A stretch of DNA of 31,699 nt from Methanobrevibacter sp. UBA412 (GTDB taxonomy: Archaea > Methanobacteriota > Methanobacteria > Methanobacteriales > Methanobacteriaceae). The stretch covers positions 1 through 31,699 of the forward strand of contig DAGJ01000025.1 of NCBI GenBank assembly GCA_002495685.1. Reading direction: 5' to 3'. The translations under genes and the position numbers were made by a program. The notes under the pieces are model-generated. The model had not been told where the DNA came from and did not search any database. It saw only the letters and a program-made list of their open reading frames with translations. This document shows, one piece after another, positions 7,886 through 19,117 of the stretch (the first letter of the stretch is position 1; every line of letters begins with the position of its first letter).

Positions 7886-8281
7886 ATGACAAAAACTAAA
7901 AATTGTGGAATAAATTGTCCTGTGGATAAAGCTTTAGAATTAATTAATAAAAAATGGACAATCCAAATAATTAGAGACCTGTTTTTTGGGAAAAAACACT
8001 TTAAAGAATTTTTAGAAAATAAACCAGGACTAAGTAATAAAGTACTATCAAATTGCTTAAAAAATATGGAAGAGAATAATCTTATAGAAAAAAAAGTCTT
8101 AAGCACAAGCCCAGTGACAACAGAATATTATTTAACTGAACGTGGAAAAAGTATGAATAAAATAATATATGAATTAGCTATGTTCACTTTAGATAAATGT
8201 GATTATGAAGAATATGAAAATGTAGAAGTTAATAAAACTATAAAAAATAACTTCAAAAAAGCTTTAAATATTGAAGAATAA
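7886..8281 (+). CDS. HxlR-family winged-helix transcriptional regulator
   Basis: 131-residue HxlR/MarR-like regulator. The family pattern CPVDKALELINKKWTIQIIR (11-30) is clear, followed by HFKEF, the recognition helix LSNKVLSNCLKNMEE, and the wing (VTTEYYLTERGKS). Cys7 and Cys11 lie before the first helix; Cys11 is at the place of the redox- or quinone-sensing Cys of bacterial YodB and HypR, so thiol-based sensing is plausible but unproven. AGGAGA precedes the ATG. It is divergent from the FMN-barrel gene, with paired operator clusters between, and cbiE starts 20 bases downstream, so the two may be co-transcribed. Confidence 0.9.
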   Translation: MTKTKNCGINCPVDKALELINKKWTIQIIRDLFFGKKHFKEFLENKPGLSNKVLSNCLKNMEENNLIEKKVLSTSPVTTEYYLTERGKSMNKIIYELAMFTLDKCDYEEYENVEVNKTIKNNFKKALNIEE

Positions 8282-8301
8282 AATAAAAAAAACTGATTAA
8301 T

Positions 8302-8934
8302 ATGGGAAAACTAAATATAGTAGGTGTAGGACCTGGATCTAAAGAATATTTAACACAAAATGCAATAGAAACTGTTGAAAATTCAGATATAACTATAGGC
8401 AGCCAAAGAGCACTTGATTTGTTTGAAAACAAAAAGGAGTATATAGTATTTAATGTTAAAGATTTGACAAAAAAATTGGAAGAATCAGTTGAAATGGCCA
8501 AAGAAGGTAAAAATATCACTATATTATCAACTGGAGATCCAGGATTTTCAGGTGTTCTTAAACCTATAAAACGAATAAGTAACGAAAAAGGATTCAATAT
8601 AGATAATATAAATGTTATTCCTGGAATAAGTTCCCTACAGTTAGCTGCATCTAAAAATCATATTAATTGGGATGAAGCAAATATTATAACATTTCATGGT
8701 AGGGAAAATATTGAAGATATTTTACAATATATAAATAATGGTAAAACAACAATTGCATTACCTTCACGTAAAGTTAAGGATATGGCAAAATTTCTTTTAG
8801 ATAATGATGTTAATCCTAATAGAGAAGTAATTGTATGTGAAAGACTCAGTTATCCTGAAGAACGAATAGTTAAATCTAATTTAAAAGAAATAGCAAATAG
8901 TGAATTTACTTATATGTGTGTTATGATTATATAA
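8302..8934 (+). CDS. cbiE: Cobalt-precorrin-7 C5-methyltransferase
   Basis: 210-residue SAM-dependent methyltransferase of the tetrapyrrole methylase family. It acts on C5 of the corrin ring in the anaerobic cobamide pathway, needed for methyl-transfer coenzymes in methanogens. The N-terminal LNIVGVGPGS motif, STGDPGFSG (about 75-83, SAM site), VIPGISSLQLA and the segment ITFHGRE match CbiE. In some species CbiE is fused to CbiT (C15 methylation and decarboxylation); this one is CbiE only. No other cob genes adjoin it apart from the CobT-like gene 18 kb away. The ribosome binding site is weak (CTGATTA), in keeping with readthrough from the regulator gene 20 bases upstream. Assignment against other precorrin methylases rests on length and motif spacing. 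Confidence 0.85.
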   Translation: MGKLNIVGVGPGSKEYLTQNAIETVENSDITIGSQRALDLFENKKEYIVFNVKDLTKKLEESVEMAKEGKNITILSTGDPGFSGVLKPIKRISNEKGFNIDNINVIPGISSLQLAASKNHINWDEANIITFHGRENIEDILQYINNGKTTIALPSRKVKDMAKFLLDNDVNPNREVIVCERLSYPEERIVKSNLKEIANSEFTYMCVMII

Positions 8935-8966
8935 AGCTTGGTTTAATGGATTTAATTAGAATATTT

Positions 8967-9090
8967 TTGTATTTGTAAAAAAAATATTTATGTGAAAGAT
9001 AAATTTTCACTTTGTAAGTATTGTATTTGTAAAAAAAAATATTTATGTGAAAGATGAATTTTCACTTTGTAAGGATTGTAGTTGTAAAAA
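8967..9090. repeat. 54-55-bp tandem repeat, two full copies and a partial third, each full copy with a hairpin
   Basis: Copies start with TTGTA at 8967, 9021 and 9076. Each full copy has a run of 8-9 A, then GTGAAA-N7-TTTCAC (six-base-pair hairpin), then CTTTGTAAG. The third copy breaks off after its A9 run. The two full copies differ by one A in the run and a few substitutions. The block fills the gap between the converging cbiE and arsA genes. Read on the minus strand, downstream of arsA, it gives three T8-T9 tracts with hairpins between, so it may act as a repeated terminator. A short cysteine-rich reading frame over copies 2-3 (CKDCSCKKK) looks accidental. Confidence 0.8.
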
Positions 9091-9120
9091 AAAAGTAAAT
9101 TATAAAAATTTTAATTATTT

Positions 9121-10343
<1,223 letters not shown>

Positions 10344-11171
10344 ATGTTAGAATTACCTGAAATCAATAGTGAAAAAGCTAAAAATGAAATTATCGATTTT
10401 ATAAAAGAAACTGTTTCTAATGCACATGCTAAAGGTATTGTTGTTGGATTAAGTGGTGGAATCGATTCAAGTGTAAGTGGATTATTATCAGTTGAAGCTG
10501 TCGGTAAAGAAAATGTTTTTGGAATTCATATGTACAGTTCAACAACTCCTGATGAAGATAGAAAACATGCTCGTTTAATGGCAAACATATTAGATATTAG
10601 ATATATTGAGGTTTCTATCGATACAATTTCAAATGAATTTTTTAATATTACAGATACTGAGAATATAAAAAAATTAGATTATATTAATGAGGATATTTTC
10701 AAAGTTGCAAGTGGTAATCTGAAAGCAAGAATAAGAATGTCTTTATTATATTATTATGCTAATTTAAAAAATTATATTGTTATTGGTACAGGTAATAGAA
10801 GTGAATTACTTATTGGATATTTCACTAAATATGGTGATGGTGGTTGTGATATTGAACCAATTGGGGATATTTATAAAACTCAACTTAGAATTTTAGCTAA
10901 AGATTGGGGTATTCCTGAAGATATAATTTCTAAGCCTCCTAGAGCAGGTTTATGGCCTGGTCAAAAAGATGAAGATGAAATTGGTTTAAGTTATGATAAA
11001 TTAGACTCTTTATTATATATGATTATTGACAAGAATATGGATAATGATGAGATAATAAAAAATATTGATTTAAGCATTGAGGAAATTAATAGGATTAGAT
11101 CTAAGATAGTAAATAGTAGACATAAAGTTGAATCTCCTCAAAGTCCAAGAACTAGTGGAAAATTAATTTAA
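10344..11171 (+). CDS. nadE: NH3-dependent NAD+ synthetase
   Basis: 275-residue N-type ATP pyrophosphatase that amidates deamido-NAD (NaAD) to NAD with ammonia, the last NAD synthesis step. The PP-loop GLSGGIDSSV (35-44) is intact. Downstream motifs GTGNRSE, YGDGGCDIEPIGDIYKTQ and PPRAGLWPGQKDEDEIGLSY are diagnostic of NadE. There is no glutaminase domain, as normal in archaea. The start has GTGAT three bases before ATG, a GGTGAT-class ribosome binding site. leuS follows about 50 bases later with its own TATA-like AT stretch, so co-transcription is possible but not required. Confidence 0.95.
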   Translation: MLELPEINSEKAKNEIIDFIKETVSNAHAKGIVVGLSGGIDSSVSGLLSVEAVGKENVFGIHMYSSTTPDEDRKHARLMANILDIRYIEVSIDTISNEFFNITDTENIKKLDYINEDIFKVASGNLKARIRMSLLYYYANLKNYIVIGTGNRSELLIGYFTKYGDGGCDIEPIGDIYKTQLRILAKDWGIPEDIISKPPRAGLWPGQKDEDEIGLSYDKLDSLLYMIIDKNMDNDEIIKNIDLSIEEINRIRSKIVNSRHKVESPQSPRTSGKLI

Positions 11172-11222
11172 ATAACATTTTACTTTAAAAAAAAATTATA
11201 AAAATATTAAACGGTGAATTCA

Positions 11223-14087
11223 GTGACAAATGATATAGAAAAGAAATGGCAAAAAAAATGGGAAGATGCTAAGCTATTTCAATCAGACCCAGATGAAAGA
11301 AAAAAATTATACTTAACAGTTGCATTCCCATACCCAAGTGGAGCAATGCATATTGGACATGGAAGAACATACACAGTTCCTGATGTATATGCAAGATTTA
11401 AAAGAATGGAAGGATATAATGTACTCTTCCCAATGGCATGGCATGTAACCGGTGCACCAGTAATAGGAATAGCAAGTAGAATAAAAAGAAAAGATCCATG
11501 GACAATGGAATTATATGAAAAGGTTCACAGAGTACCAAAAGAAACATTACCCCAATTAGAAGACCCTGAATTCATAGTAAAATATTTTAGTAATGAATAC
11601 CATGAAGTAATGGACGATATGGGATTTTCCATAGACTGGAGAAGAGAGTTCAGAACAATAGACCCTACATACCAAAAATTTGTAACATGGCAAATAACAA
11701 AATTATATGATAAAGGTTTAATAACAAAAGGAAAACACCCAGTAAAATACTGTCCAAGAGACAAAAATCCTGTAGGAGACCATGACTTACTTGAAGGAGA
11801 AGGAGTAAGTATAAATGAACTAACACTACTTAAATTTGAAATAGACGGTAAAATATTAGTACCTGCTACATTCAGACCAGAAACAATATATGGTGCAACA
11901 AACCTATGGATAAACCCCGATGTAGAATACATTGAAGTTAAAAATGAAAATGAAACTTGGATAATAAGCAGAACAGCATACGATAACTTATCAAATCAAA
12001 TTAATGGTTTAGAAATATTAGGTCAAATAGACATGACCCCATACATAGGAAAATATGTTACAAATCCAATAACAAATGAAAAACTACCATTATTACCAGC
12101 TAGTTTTGTAGATGCCGAATATGGTAGCGGAACCGTATTCTCCGTACCAGCCCATGCACCAGCAGATTATATTGCATTAAAAGATTTAAAGGAAAACAAA
12201 GCACTACTAAAAAATTATGGATTAGAAGAAACAGTAGCAAAAATAGAACCTATACCAGTAATAAAACTCAAAAAATATGGGGACATACCTGCTAAAGATG
12301 TTATAGAAAAATTAGGAATCAAAAACCAAGAAGATCCTAAACTTCAAGAAGCAACCAATGAATTATACAAAACAGAACATAACAAAGGCCGTATAAGAGA
12401 AGACATCCCAGAATTTGCTGGAGAAAGTGTAGTCACTGCAAGAAATGAAATAAGAGACCAAATGCTTGAAAACAATCAAGCAGGAAAAATGTATGACTTT
12501 TCAGAAAGACCAGTGATATGTAGATGTGGAGAACGTTGTGTAGTTAAAGTAATGGATAACCAATGGTTTTTAAGATATTCTGATGAAGAATGGACAAACA
12601 CAGCAAGAGAAGTATTAGAAGGAGAAACCATAATACCTGGAGAAGTTAAATCAAATTTTGAATATTATTTAGGATGGTTAGAAGATTGGGCTTGTTCCAG
12701 AAGATTAGGATTAGGTACACACTTACCATGGGACAAACAATGGTTAATTGAACCATTATCAGATTCTACAATATACATGTCTTATTATACTATAGCAAAA
12801 TATCTAAAAAATATGGATCCTGAAATATTAACACCTGCATTTTTTGATAAAGTATTTTTAAATAAAGAACCAGAAAATAATGAAGAAATAAAATTAGAAC
12901 CTGAAAAAGTAAAAGAAATTCAAGACGAATTTAACTACTGGTACCCATTAGATTGGAGACTATCTGCAAAAGATTTAGTAGGAAACCATTTAAGCTTTTT
13001 AATGTTCCACCACGGAGCTATTTTCCCTAAAGAAAAATGGCCACAAGGAACAGTTGTCTTCGGAATGGGATTACTTGAAGGAAATAAAATGTCTTCATCA
13101 AAAGGTAATATTATATTACTAAAAGATGCAATAAAAGATTACTCTGCAGATGTTGTAAGATTATTCTTAATGTCATCTGCTGAACCATGGCAAGATTTCG
13201 ATTGGAGAGAAAAAGAGGTTTTAGGAACAAAAAGAAAATTAAATTGGTTTAAAGAATTTGCAACAAAAATTGAAGAAATTAAAAACGAACCAATTGATTT
13301 AAATAAGATTGACAAAGTGGAATTAACTAGAACAATTGATTTATGGATGATAAACCAACTAAACCTCAGAATTAAAAATGCTACTGAAGCATTAGAAGTA
13401 TTCCAAACAAGAAAAGCATTACAAGAATCATTTTTCCTTCTTAAAAAAGATTTAGATCATTATATGTATAGAACAAAACATTTAATCAATACTAAAGATC
13501 CTGGTATGATATATGTATTATCAACTGTTTTAGAATCCTGGTTAAGATTATTATCCCCATTCACACCACATACTTGTGAAGAAATATGGAGTAAACATGG
13601 AGGAAAAGGATTTATATCTGAAGCTGAATGGCCAAAATATGATGAATCTTTAATAAATCCAAAAATAGAAAGATCAGAACTTATTATACAAAACCTTGTT
13701 AAAGACATAACTGAAATCAAAAACATGGTTGGAAACAATATAGAAAAAGTTCACTTATATTTATCTCCAGAATGGAAATGGGATTTATATAAAATAGCTG
13801 ATGAAGTAGGAAAACCAGATATTGGAAAAATAATGGGAAAAGCTATTGCGGAAAATATCCATGACAACAAAAAGGAAATCGCAACTACAGCTAAAAAATT
13901 AGGTAGAGAAGTTACAAAAACTAAATATATTGGTAAAATTGATGAATTAAAAATAATTACTGATGCTACAGATTATATAGAAGAAGAATGTAACTCTAAA
14001 ATAATTATCCATACAGATGATAGTTATGATCCTAAAAATAAGGCTAAAAATGCAATTCCTTATAAACCAGCTATATATATGGAATAA
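11223..14087 (+). CDS. leuS: Leucyl-tRNA synthetase (archaeal type)
   Basis: Class I synthetase charging tRNA-Leu; about 954 residues, the archaeal/eukaryotic form with its long C-terminal part. HIGH is at MHIGHGR (46-49 counted from the upstream GTG 11214), KMSSS at 625-629. The CP1 editing domain lies roughly at 190-420 ([25 protein letters not shown]), followed by CRCGERC and the [16 protein letters not shown] block. Start: GTG 11214 lies inside the ribosome binding site GGTGA (11213-11217), so the true start should be the in-frame GTG at 11223, five bases after it. A hairpin and a T9 tract follow the stop. Confidence 0.96.
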   Translation: MTNDIEKKWQKKWEDAKLFQSDPDERKKLYLTVAFPYPSGAMHIGHGRTYTVPDVYARFKRMEGYNVLFPMAWHVTGAPVIGIASRIKRKDPWTMELYEKVHRVPKETLPQLEDPEFIVKYFSNEYHEVMDDMGFSIDWRREFRTIDPTYQKFVTWQITKLYDKGLITKGKHPVKYCPRDKNPVGDHDLLEGEGVSINELTLLKFEIDGKILVPATFRPETIYGATNLWINPDVEYIEVKNENETWIISRTAYDNLSNQINGLEILGQIDMTPYIGKYVTNPITNEKLPLLPASFVDAEYGSGTVFSVPAHAPADYIALKDLKENKALLKNYGLEETVAKIEPIPVIKLKKYGDIPAKDVIEKLGIKNQEDPKLQEATNELYKTEHNKGRIREDIPEFAGESVVTARNEIRDQMLENNQAGKMYDFSERPVICRCGERCVVKVMDNQWFLRYSDEEWTNTAREVLEGETIIPGEVKSNFEYYLGWLEDWACSRRLGLGTHLPWDKQWLIEPLSDSTIYMSYYTIAKYLKNMDPEILTPAFFDKVFLNKEPENNEEIKLEPEKVKEIQDEFNYWYPLDWRLSAKDLVGNHLSFLMFHHGAIFPKEKWPQGTVVFGMGLLEGNKMSSSKGNIILLKDAIKDYSADVVRLFLMSSAEPWQDFDWREKEVLGTKRKLNWFKEFATKIEEIKNEPIDLNKIDKVELTRTIDLWMINQLNLRIKNATEALEVFQTRKALQESFFLLKKDLDHYMYRTKHLINTKDPGMIYVLSTVLESWLRLLSPFTPHTCEEIWSKHGGKGFISEAEWPKYDESLINPKIERSELIIQNLVKDITEIKNMVGNNIEKVHLYLSPEWKWDLYKIADEVGKPDIGKIMGKAIAENIHDNKKEIATTAKKLGREVTKTKYIGKIDELKIITDATDYIEEECNSKIIIHTDDSYDPKNKAKNAIPYKPAIYME

Positions 14088-14093
14088 AAAAAA

Positions 14094-14139
14094 GGGATTT
14101 GGTAATATTTTACCAACCCTAAAACTTTACTTTTTTTTT
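14094..14139 (+). terminator. Hairpin plus T9 tract after leuS
   Basis: GGGATTTGGTAA (14094-14105) pairs with TTACCAACCC (14110-14119) with a two-base bulge and a four-base loop, followed by T9 at 14131-14139. It lies between convergent leuS and trmI, almost touching the trmI stop at 14141. The T9 serves + strand termination; archaeal polymerase stops on T-runs with or without a hairpin. Confidence 0.65.
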
Positions 14140-14140
14140 A

Positions 14141-14872
14141 TTATAATTTACGTGCAAAAATTAAATACCCACTATGTCCAACCATTCTTGTTTTTGGACG
14201 AGTCCCTTGAGGTCTAACTTCCATTTCACGTTCTAAAGTTTCAAGAATCTTTATATCAGAGAAACCTACTTTTTTAGATATTTTATAACTAATCTCAGCT
14301 TGTTGAATATATGGAGCATAAACTGCTAACCATCCTCCTAACCTTAAATTTTTATAAACATCCTCAAAGATTTCAAAAGGTTTTGGAAGATCTAAAAATA
14401 CTAAATCTATTTCTTCTTCATCTATCCCTTGTTTAATATCCTTATTTTTAATTTCAATATTTGTTATTCCAAAATCATCTATATTTTTTTTAGCTACTTG
14501 AGCAAAATCTTCTCGAATTTCATATGAAAACACTTTACCCTTTTCTCCAACAACATTACCAAAATTTAAAGCTATAGCTCCTGCACCTGTTCCAGCATCA
14601 ATTACTCTATCACCAGCACCTAGACCAGTATGTGCTAAAACAACCCCAATATCCTTTTGAATAAGTATAGAACATCTTCTATCCATTAAATCAATGAAAT
14701 CATTAACAGTAGGTTTAATAATTTTATATTTTTTCCCTAAATGTGTAACTACCTCATCACCTATAGTTGCTCTTTCCATCTGCTCTTTTTTTATTATACC
14801 TAAATCTGTTTGGAATTCTCTATCTTCTTTAAGTAAATATTTTTTACCTCTTTCGTCCATTAAAATCTTCAA
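14141..14872 (-). CDS. trmI: tRNA (adenine-N1)-methyltransferase
   Basis: 243-residue SAM methyltransferase of the TrmI family, making m1A at positions 57/58 of the tRNA T-loop in archaea. The N-terminal beta-barrel part (1-75) is followed by the Rossmann domain with VIDAGTGAGAIAL (SAM motif I, about 92-104), FSYEIRED (motif II) and VFLDLPKPFEIF (motif IV). The C-terminal EVRPQGTRPKTRMVGHSGYL is the family signature. The start is TTG 14872, set three bases after GGTGAT (14876-14881 on the minus strand); ATG 14860 would be too far away. Promoter and hef terminator share the 92-base gap upstream. Confidence 0.92.
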   Translation of the reverse strand: MKILMDERGKKYLLKEDREFQTDLGIIKKEQMERATIGDEVVTHLGKKYKIIKPTVNDFIDLMDRRCSILIQKDIGVVLAHTGLGAGDRVIDAGTGAGAIALNFGNVVGEKGKVFSYEIREDFAQVAKKNIDDFGITNIEIKNKDIKQGIDEEEIDLVFLDLPKPFEIFEDVYKNLRLGGWLAVYAPYIQQAEISYKISKKVGFSDIKILETLEREMEVRPQGTRPKTRMVGHSGYLIFARKL

Positions 14873-14964
14873 AAAATCACCATTTTAATTATTAACTTAA
14901 TTTTATTATTCTATTGTATACTATTTTTTTTAATAAAAAATTCTATTGTATACATTTCTATCTT

Positions 14965-17361
14965 TTACATTAACTTTTGATCTTTAATTTCTTTTTTAAA
15001 ATTTAAATATTGCTCATTTAAAACTTTTCTAATTTCTTTAGCAATTTTTTTACCTATACCCTCAACTTCTTGTAATTCATCTTCAGATGCATTTATAACA
15101 TTTTCAACTGATCCAAAATGTTCTAATAAATTTTTAGCACTTACAGGACCAATATGAGGTAAAGATTCAACAATAAATAATTGTTGTTCCCATAAATTTA
15201 CAGGTTTTCTCTCAGTTCTTAACTGAATATTAGGTCTTTCCCCTTTCTGTTCACGAGCAGCAATTCTTTTAATCATTGCAGCAGTATCTTCTGAACTTCT
15301 TGTAGGAATAATACTTATTCCAAAATCTAAAGCTATAGACGCAATGGATCCTCGAATAGCATTTGGATTAATAAATCCAGTATAAAAATCATCACCTTCT
15401 AAAATCATTATAGGTTTTTTAAATTCTTCCATCATCATTCTTGCCTGTTTAAAAAGACGTTTATCTACAATAGAATCTACAAAGTCTTTTGCAGTTTTAC
15501 GTTCAATAGCTACATCATCACTAATTTGATAGTCCGCAACAGTTAAAGCTTTAATTTTAACATCAACATCAATTAAATCTAAATCACGAATAACATTAGA
15601 ATTTCCTTCTCTGGAATCAACATACACAAGTAAGTTTTTATTTTTAGGACTAAGATCTAAGTTTCCCTCAATGCTAATTTCTTTATTATCATCACCTACA
15701 AGTTCTTCATCTAATTTATCATCTTCAATTTTAGGTTTACCAGATTTTTCTGATTTAACACTTTCAATAAGTTCCTTAGCATTTAAATCCAAACCATCTA
15801 TTGCGTCCTTAGTTAATAATTGTTTTTTCATCTTCTTTTCTTTATTAACAGCAGCCCAATAATAACCTTCATCCCTAGTTCCTTTTGTTATTAAAACCTT
15901 CATTTTACCAGTATTTTTACGTCCAGTACGTCCTCTTCTTTGTATCATACGAACTTCAGATGGGACAGGTTCATATAAAATAACTAAATCAACTGCAGGA
16001 ATATCAATACCTTCTTCAGCAACACTTGTTGAAAGTAAAACATCATAAGAACCAGTCTTAAAAGATTTAATGATATTTTTTTGTTCTTTTTGAGTTAAAC
16101 CTTTTTCACCATCTCGTGTACCTTGACCAAAAAATTTTACACTTTTAATACCCTCTTTTTCACATCTTTGATGTAACATTTCAAGTGTATCCCTAAACTG
16201 AGTAAAAACTATAATCTTAGGAATTTTTACATTATCTTGAGTATCCCGCATAGATTTTAATCTAGTTTGATTATCATCTACACCTAACTCTTTTTTAAGA
16301 ATTTCTACTAATTTTTGCAACTTTGGATGTTCAATTCCTTTTTCTTCTGCTTCATGTGCTAATCTTATTGCTTTAGTAAAATTAGGATCTAATAATAAAT
16401 TTTTTGCAGCTTTAGTATTCTTCTTTCTCAACCTTTTAACATATTGATTAAAAGTATTAACCCCTTGTGTTTCTAAAAGAACTAATGAATGTTGAACATT
16501 AATCACAGCACTTAAAATAGACATAGCCTGATAACATTGCTTAGGAGGGTTAGTAGAACGAGCAATTCTATTTTGGACACGACCTCTAGCTTGTAAAACA
16601 TCCCTTTTATTAACAGATATAGTATTTATTACACCTAAAGATTTTAAACCTTTCAAACGGAGTTTTAAAGCTTTATTAAGAAGTTCTTTAATTCTTTCCA
16701 ATTCTTTACCTAATTTAATCTGAACCCAATCTATTTCAATAGGATTAAAATAAGGTTTAACATCAGGATCATCTTCAGTTTTAATTTTAACTTTTTGAAT
16801 AAAAAGATTTTGACAAACCTCATTGATTTTAGATTTATCATAACCTGGTGATGCAGTTAATCCTAAAATTAAATGATTCTTAGCTTCTTTAACATACCTA
16901 GAAGCTAAATAAACATAAGAATAAGAACCTACGGCATGATGACATTCATCAAAAACTACTAATGAAACATTTTCTAAAGAATAACGATTATTTAATAAAT
17001 CAGACTCAACAGTTTGTGGAGTTGCACATATAATTTGAGATTCATCCCATCTTTTAGATCTTTCTTCAGTTTTAACAGAACCAGTAATAGATGTACATTT
17101 AGGTATTAGAAACTTTTTAAAATTTTCTTCATGTTGTATCGCTAATGGTTTACTAGGTGCCAAAATTAGAACTTTAGATGATTTTAATTTATCTAACCTC
17201 TCTGCAGCAACAAGAACAGCCACTAAAGTTTTCCCTAATGCAGTTGGAGCAACAATCATTGTATTACCCTCTGTTAATACATCAGCAGCTAATATTTGTT
17301 GATAAGTTCTAGCTTCAGCAGTTTTAGGTCGTATCAATTTATGCTCGATAAAATTTACCAT
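14965..17361 (-). CDS. hef: Hef: XPF/Mus81-family helicase-nuclease
   Basis: 798-residue archaeal Hef, which processes stalled replication forks and branched DNA; related to eukaryotic FANCM and XPF. The N-terminal SF2 helicase has P-loop APTALGKT (38-45), DECHH (138-142), GLTASPG, and motifs V-VI TSVAEEGIDIPAVD and QRRGRTGR. A charged linker near 515-570 leads to the nuclease domain with ERKTAKD (Glu620, Arg621, Lys622, Asp626). Two helix-hairpin-helix motifs close the protein (LPHIGPVSAKNLLEHFG and VEGIGKKIAKEI). All catalytic residues are present, so both activities should be live. The gene stands alone with its promoter in the 181-base gap upstream. Confidence 0.95.
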   Translation of the reverse strand: MVNFIEHKLIRPKTAEARTYQQILAADVLTEGNTMIVAPTALGKTLVAVLVAAERLDKLKSSKVLILAPSKPLAIQHEENFKKFLIPKCTSITGSVKTEERSKRWDESQIICATPQTVESDLLNNRYSLENVSLVVFDECHHAVGSYSYVYLASRYVKEAKNHLILGLTASPGYDKSKINEVCQNLFIQKVKIKTEDDPDVKPYFNPIEIDWVQIKLGKELERIKELLNKALKLRLKGLKSLGVINTISVNKRDVLQARGRVQNRIARSTNPPKQCYQAMSILSAVINVQHSLVLLETQGVNTFNQYVKRLRKKNTKAAKNLLLDPNFTKAIRLAHEAEEKGIEHPKLQKLVEILKKELGVDDNQTRLKSMRDTQDNVKIPKIIVFTQFRDTLEMLHQRCEKEGIKSVKFFGQGTRDGEKGLTQKEQKNIIKSFKTGSYDVLLSTSVAEEGIDIPAVDLVILYEPVPSEVRMIQRRGRTGRKNTGKMKVLITKGTRDEGYYWAAVNKEKKMKKQLLTKDAIDGLDLNAKELIESVKSEKSGKPKIEDDKLDEELVGDDNKEISIEGNLDLSPKNKNLLVYVDSREGNSNVIRDLDLIDVDVKIKALTVADYQISDDVAIERKTAKDFVDSIVDKRLFKQARMMMEEFKKPIMILEGDDFYTGFINPNAIRGSIASIALDFGISIIPTRSSEDTAAMIKRIAAREQKGERPNIQLRTERKPVNLWEQQLFIVESLPHIGPVSAKNLLEHFGSVENVINASEDELQEVEGIGKKIAKEIRKVLNEQYLNFKKEIKDQKLM

Positions 17362-17542
17362 AAATATAATATAATGCTTAATACTTTAAATAATTAATCA
17401 AAACTTTTTAAAATAGTTACAAAACACCAATTTTTTTAAAAAAAAGTACCAATAAGTAGAATAATAGAATAATTTAAGTAAAATATTTACTTATAAAAAA
17501 ATAGTATTTTGAAAAAAAATATTTATTAAAAATAAATTTTTT

Positions 17543-19117
17543 CTACTTAAAATCATTTATTAAAGATTTAAATTTAATAGCAGCTTCACCAATTGCTACT
17601 ACAGTATTAACATTAGTTTTTAATCCTGTTTTAATACCTTCAAAAACTTCTTCTTTAGTAGCACCTAATGTTTTTTTTCTAAATTTTTCAGGTACTATAT
17701 CAGTAAAAATAATTTGATCAATAATATCAGGATTTTGTTTAATGAATTCATCAGCAACAACCCGAGCAGAATAAGATGCAGGAACCACATTTTTAGCATA
17801 AGTTAAAGCATATTTAAGGATTTCAACATCCCCACCATGACCTGATTCAGAAGATACAGTAATAACAACTGTGAAATCACCATAAAGCTTTTTCAATTCT
17901 CTTAAAACAGTTTCAACCCCAGCAGGATTATGAGCATAATCAACCATTAATGTTTTTCCATTAACATCACCCATAATTTCCATTCTACCAGGAACACCAT
18001 TAAATGTAGATATTGCTTCTTGAATAACATCATAAGGTAAATTTAAAAATTCACGAGCAGCAACAATAACACCTAAACAATTATAAACATTATGTAAACC
18101 TTCAATACTCATTTGAATCGGATAATCACCATCAGGAGTGGAAACTATAAATTTTTTATCTTTTAAAGAGATTTCTTTAGCAATATAATCCGGTTTTTCA
18201 TATTTAATACCACAACTACAATTATATTTACCTACTCCAGATATAATTTCTTGAATTTCAATATTTTTACCACACCAACAAGGTTTATATCCTACTTTAG
18301 CAGGTTCTTCATCTAAACCAAAAGTTATTAAATCACCTTGATAATTTAAATTTTTTATCAAGCCCATGACAGTTGGATCATCAGAATTTATAATTAATTG
18401 TTTATTCATTAAACCTTCAACTAATTCACCTTTAACTTTAGCATAATCAATTAAACTTGCATCATTAGATAAATGATCTGGAGTGATATTAGTTAAAATA
18501 CCAGAAGATGGTTGAGTAAGTGTTACAATAGAATTTAATCCCCCAGGAGTCCCATCTGTTCCTGTTTCTAAAATTGCAACATCACCATTAAGACGGCTCT
18601 GTAAACTAGGTATGAACTCATTATTACCTTGCATACCCTTCAAATTATGTTCCACTGGTTTTAAACCTGCATAGTAAGCAATATGTTTTAAAAGGGTGGT
18701 AGTTGTTGTTTTCCCATTAGTACCAGTAATACAAATTACATCTTTATCTGGAGCGAATAATTTAAAAATATCTCCTAAACTTAAAATAGGAATATTTTTT
18801 TCTTGAATAATATCAAAAATTTTAGCTTTTTTTGGTAAACTTGGAGGTGGAATTATATAATCAACTTTTTTAAAGAATTCTTCAGGATGGCCTCCATAAA
18901 AAATTTCTATATCATAACCCTCAAAAGAACTTTTAAATGTACAATCTTTTTCATTTGCCATGTCTGTTCCTATAACATTAAATCCTCTATCCATTAAAAT
19001 TCTAGCAACTAAATTTCCAACAACACCACAAACACCAATGACACCAAAAACTTTAGAATCTAAATTTAGTGAAGATAATTCCTCATCAGATAAACTTGTT
19101 AATTCAATATTATTCAT
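17543..19117 (-). CDS. Mur ligase-family protein with zinc ribbon, probable pseudomurein peptide ligase
   Basis: 524-residue ATP-dependent amide ligase. It has an N-terminal Rossmann-like domain (FGVIGVCGVVGNLVARIL, 24-41), the Mur ATP loop TGTNGKTTTT (131-140), TNITPDHL (209-216), likely carbamylated lysine region YAKVKGE, GRME (377-380) and DYAHNP (393-398). A four-Cys zinc ribbon interrupts the central domain: Cys280, Cys282, Cys300 and Cys302, as in bacterial MurT. In Methanobacteriales such ligases add amino acids to the pseudomurein peptide. It overlaps the upstream Mur paralogue by 8 bases, with GAGGG as ribosome binding site inside that gene. The exact step cannot be told; other Mur-like roles in methanogens include coenzyme F430 synthetase CfbE. 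Confidence 0.75.
   Translation of the reverse strand: MNNIELTSLSDEELSSLNLDSKVFGVIGVCGVVGNLVARILMDRGFNVIGTDMANEKDCTFKSSFEGYDIEIFYGGHPEEFFKKVDYIIPPPSLPKKAKIFDIIQEKNIPILSLGDIFKLFAPDKDVICITGTNGKTTTTTLLKHIAYYAGLKPVEHNLKGMQGNNEFIPSLQSRLNGDVAILETGTDGTPGGLNSIVTLTQPSSGILTNITPDHLSNDASLIDYAKVKGELVEGLMNKQLIINSDDPTVMGLIKNLNYQGDLITFGLDEEPAKVGYKPCWCGKNIEIQEIISGVGKYNCSCGIKYEKPDYIAKEISLKDKKFIVSTPDGDYPIQMSIEGLHNVYNCLGVIVAAREFLNLPYDVIQEAISTFNGVPGRMEIMGDVNGKTLMVDYAHNPAGVETVLRELKKLYGDFTVVITVSSESGHGGDVEILKYALTYAKNVVPASYSARVVADEFIKQNPDIIDQIIFTDIVPEKFRKKTLGATKEEVFEGIKTGLKTNVNTVVAIGEAAIKFKSLINDFK

Noticed and set aside
8253..8597. 114-codon minus-strand reading frame opposite cbiE
   Set aside because: It is fully antisense to the well-supported cbiE and has no family motif.
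8935..9120. CRISPR-like array
   Set aside because: The copies abut with no variable spacers and number fewer than three; this is a simple tandem duplication.
14017..14217. 66-codon + strand reading frame over the leuS end
   Set aside because: It overlaps leuS in another frame, then the terminator and the trmI end; typical shadow frame.
17362..17542. Possible small RNA gene between hef and the Mur ligases
   Set aside because: Only AT-rich promoter and T-run sequence is visible, with no cloverleaf, C/D or H/ACA boxes, or strong hairpin.
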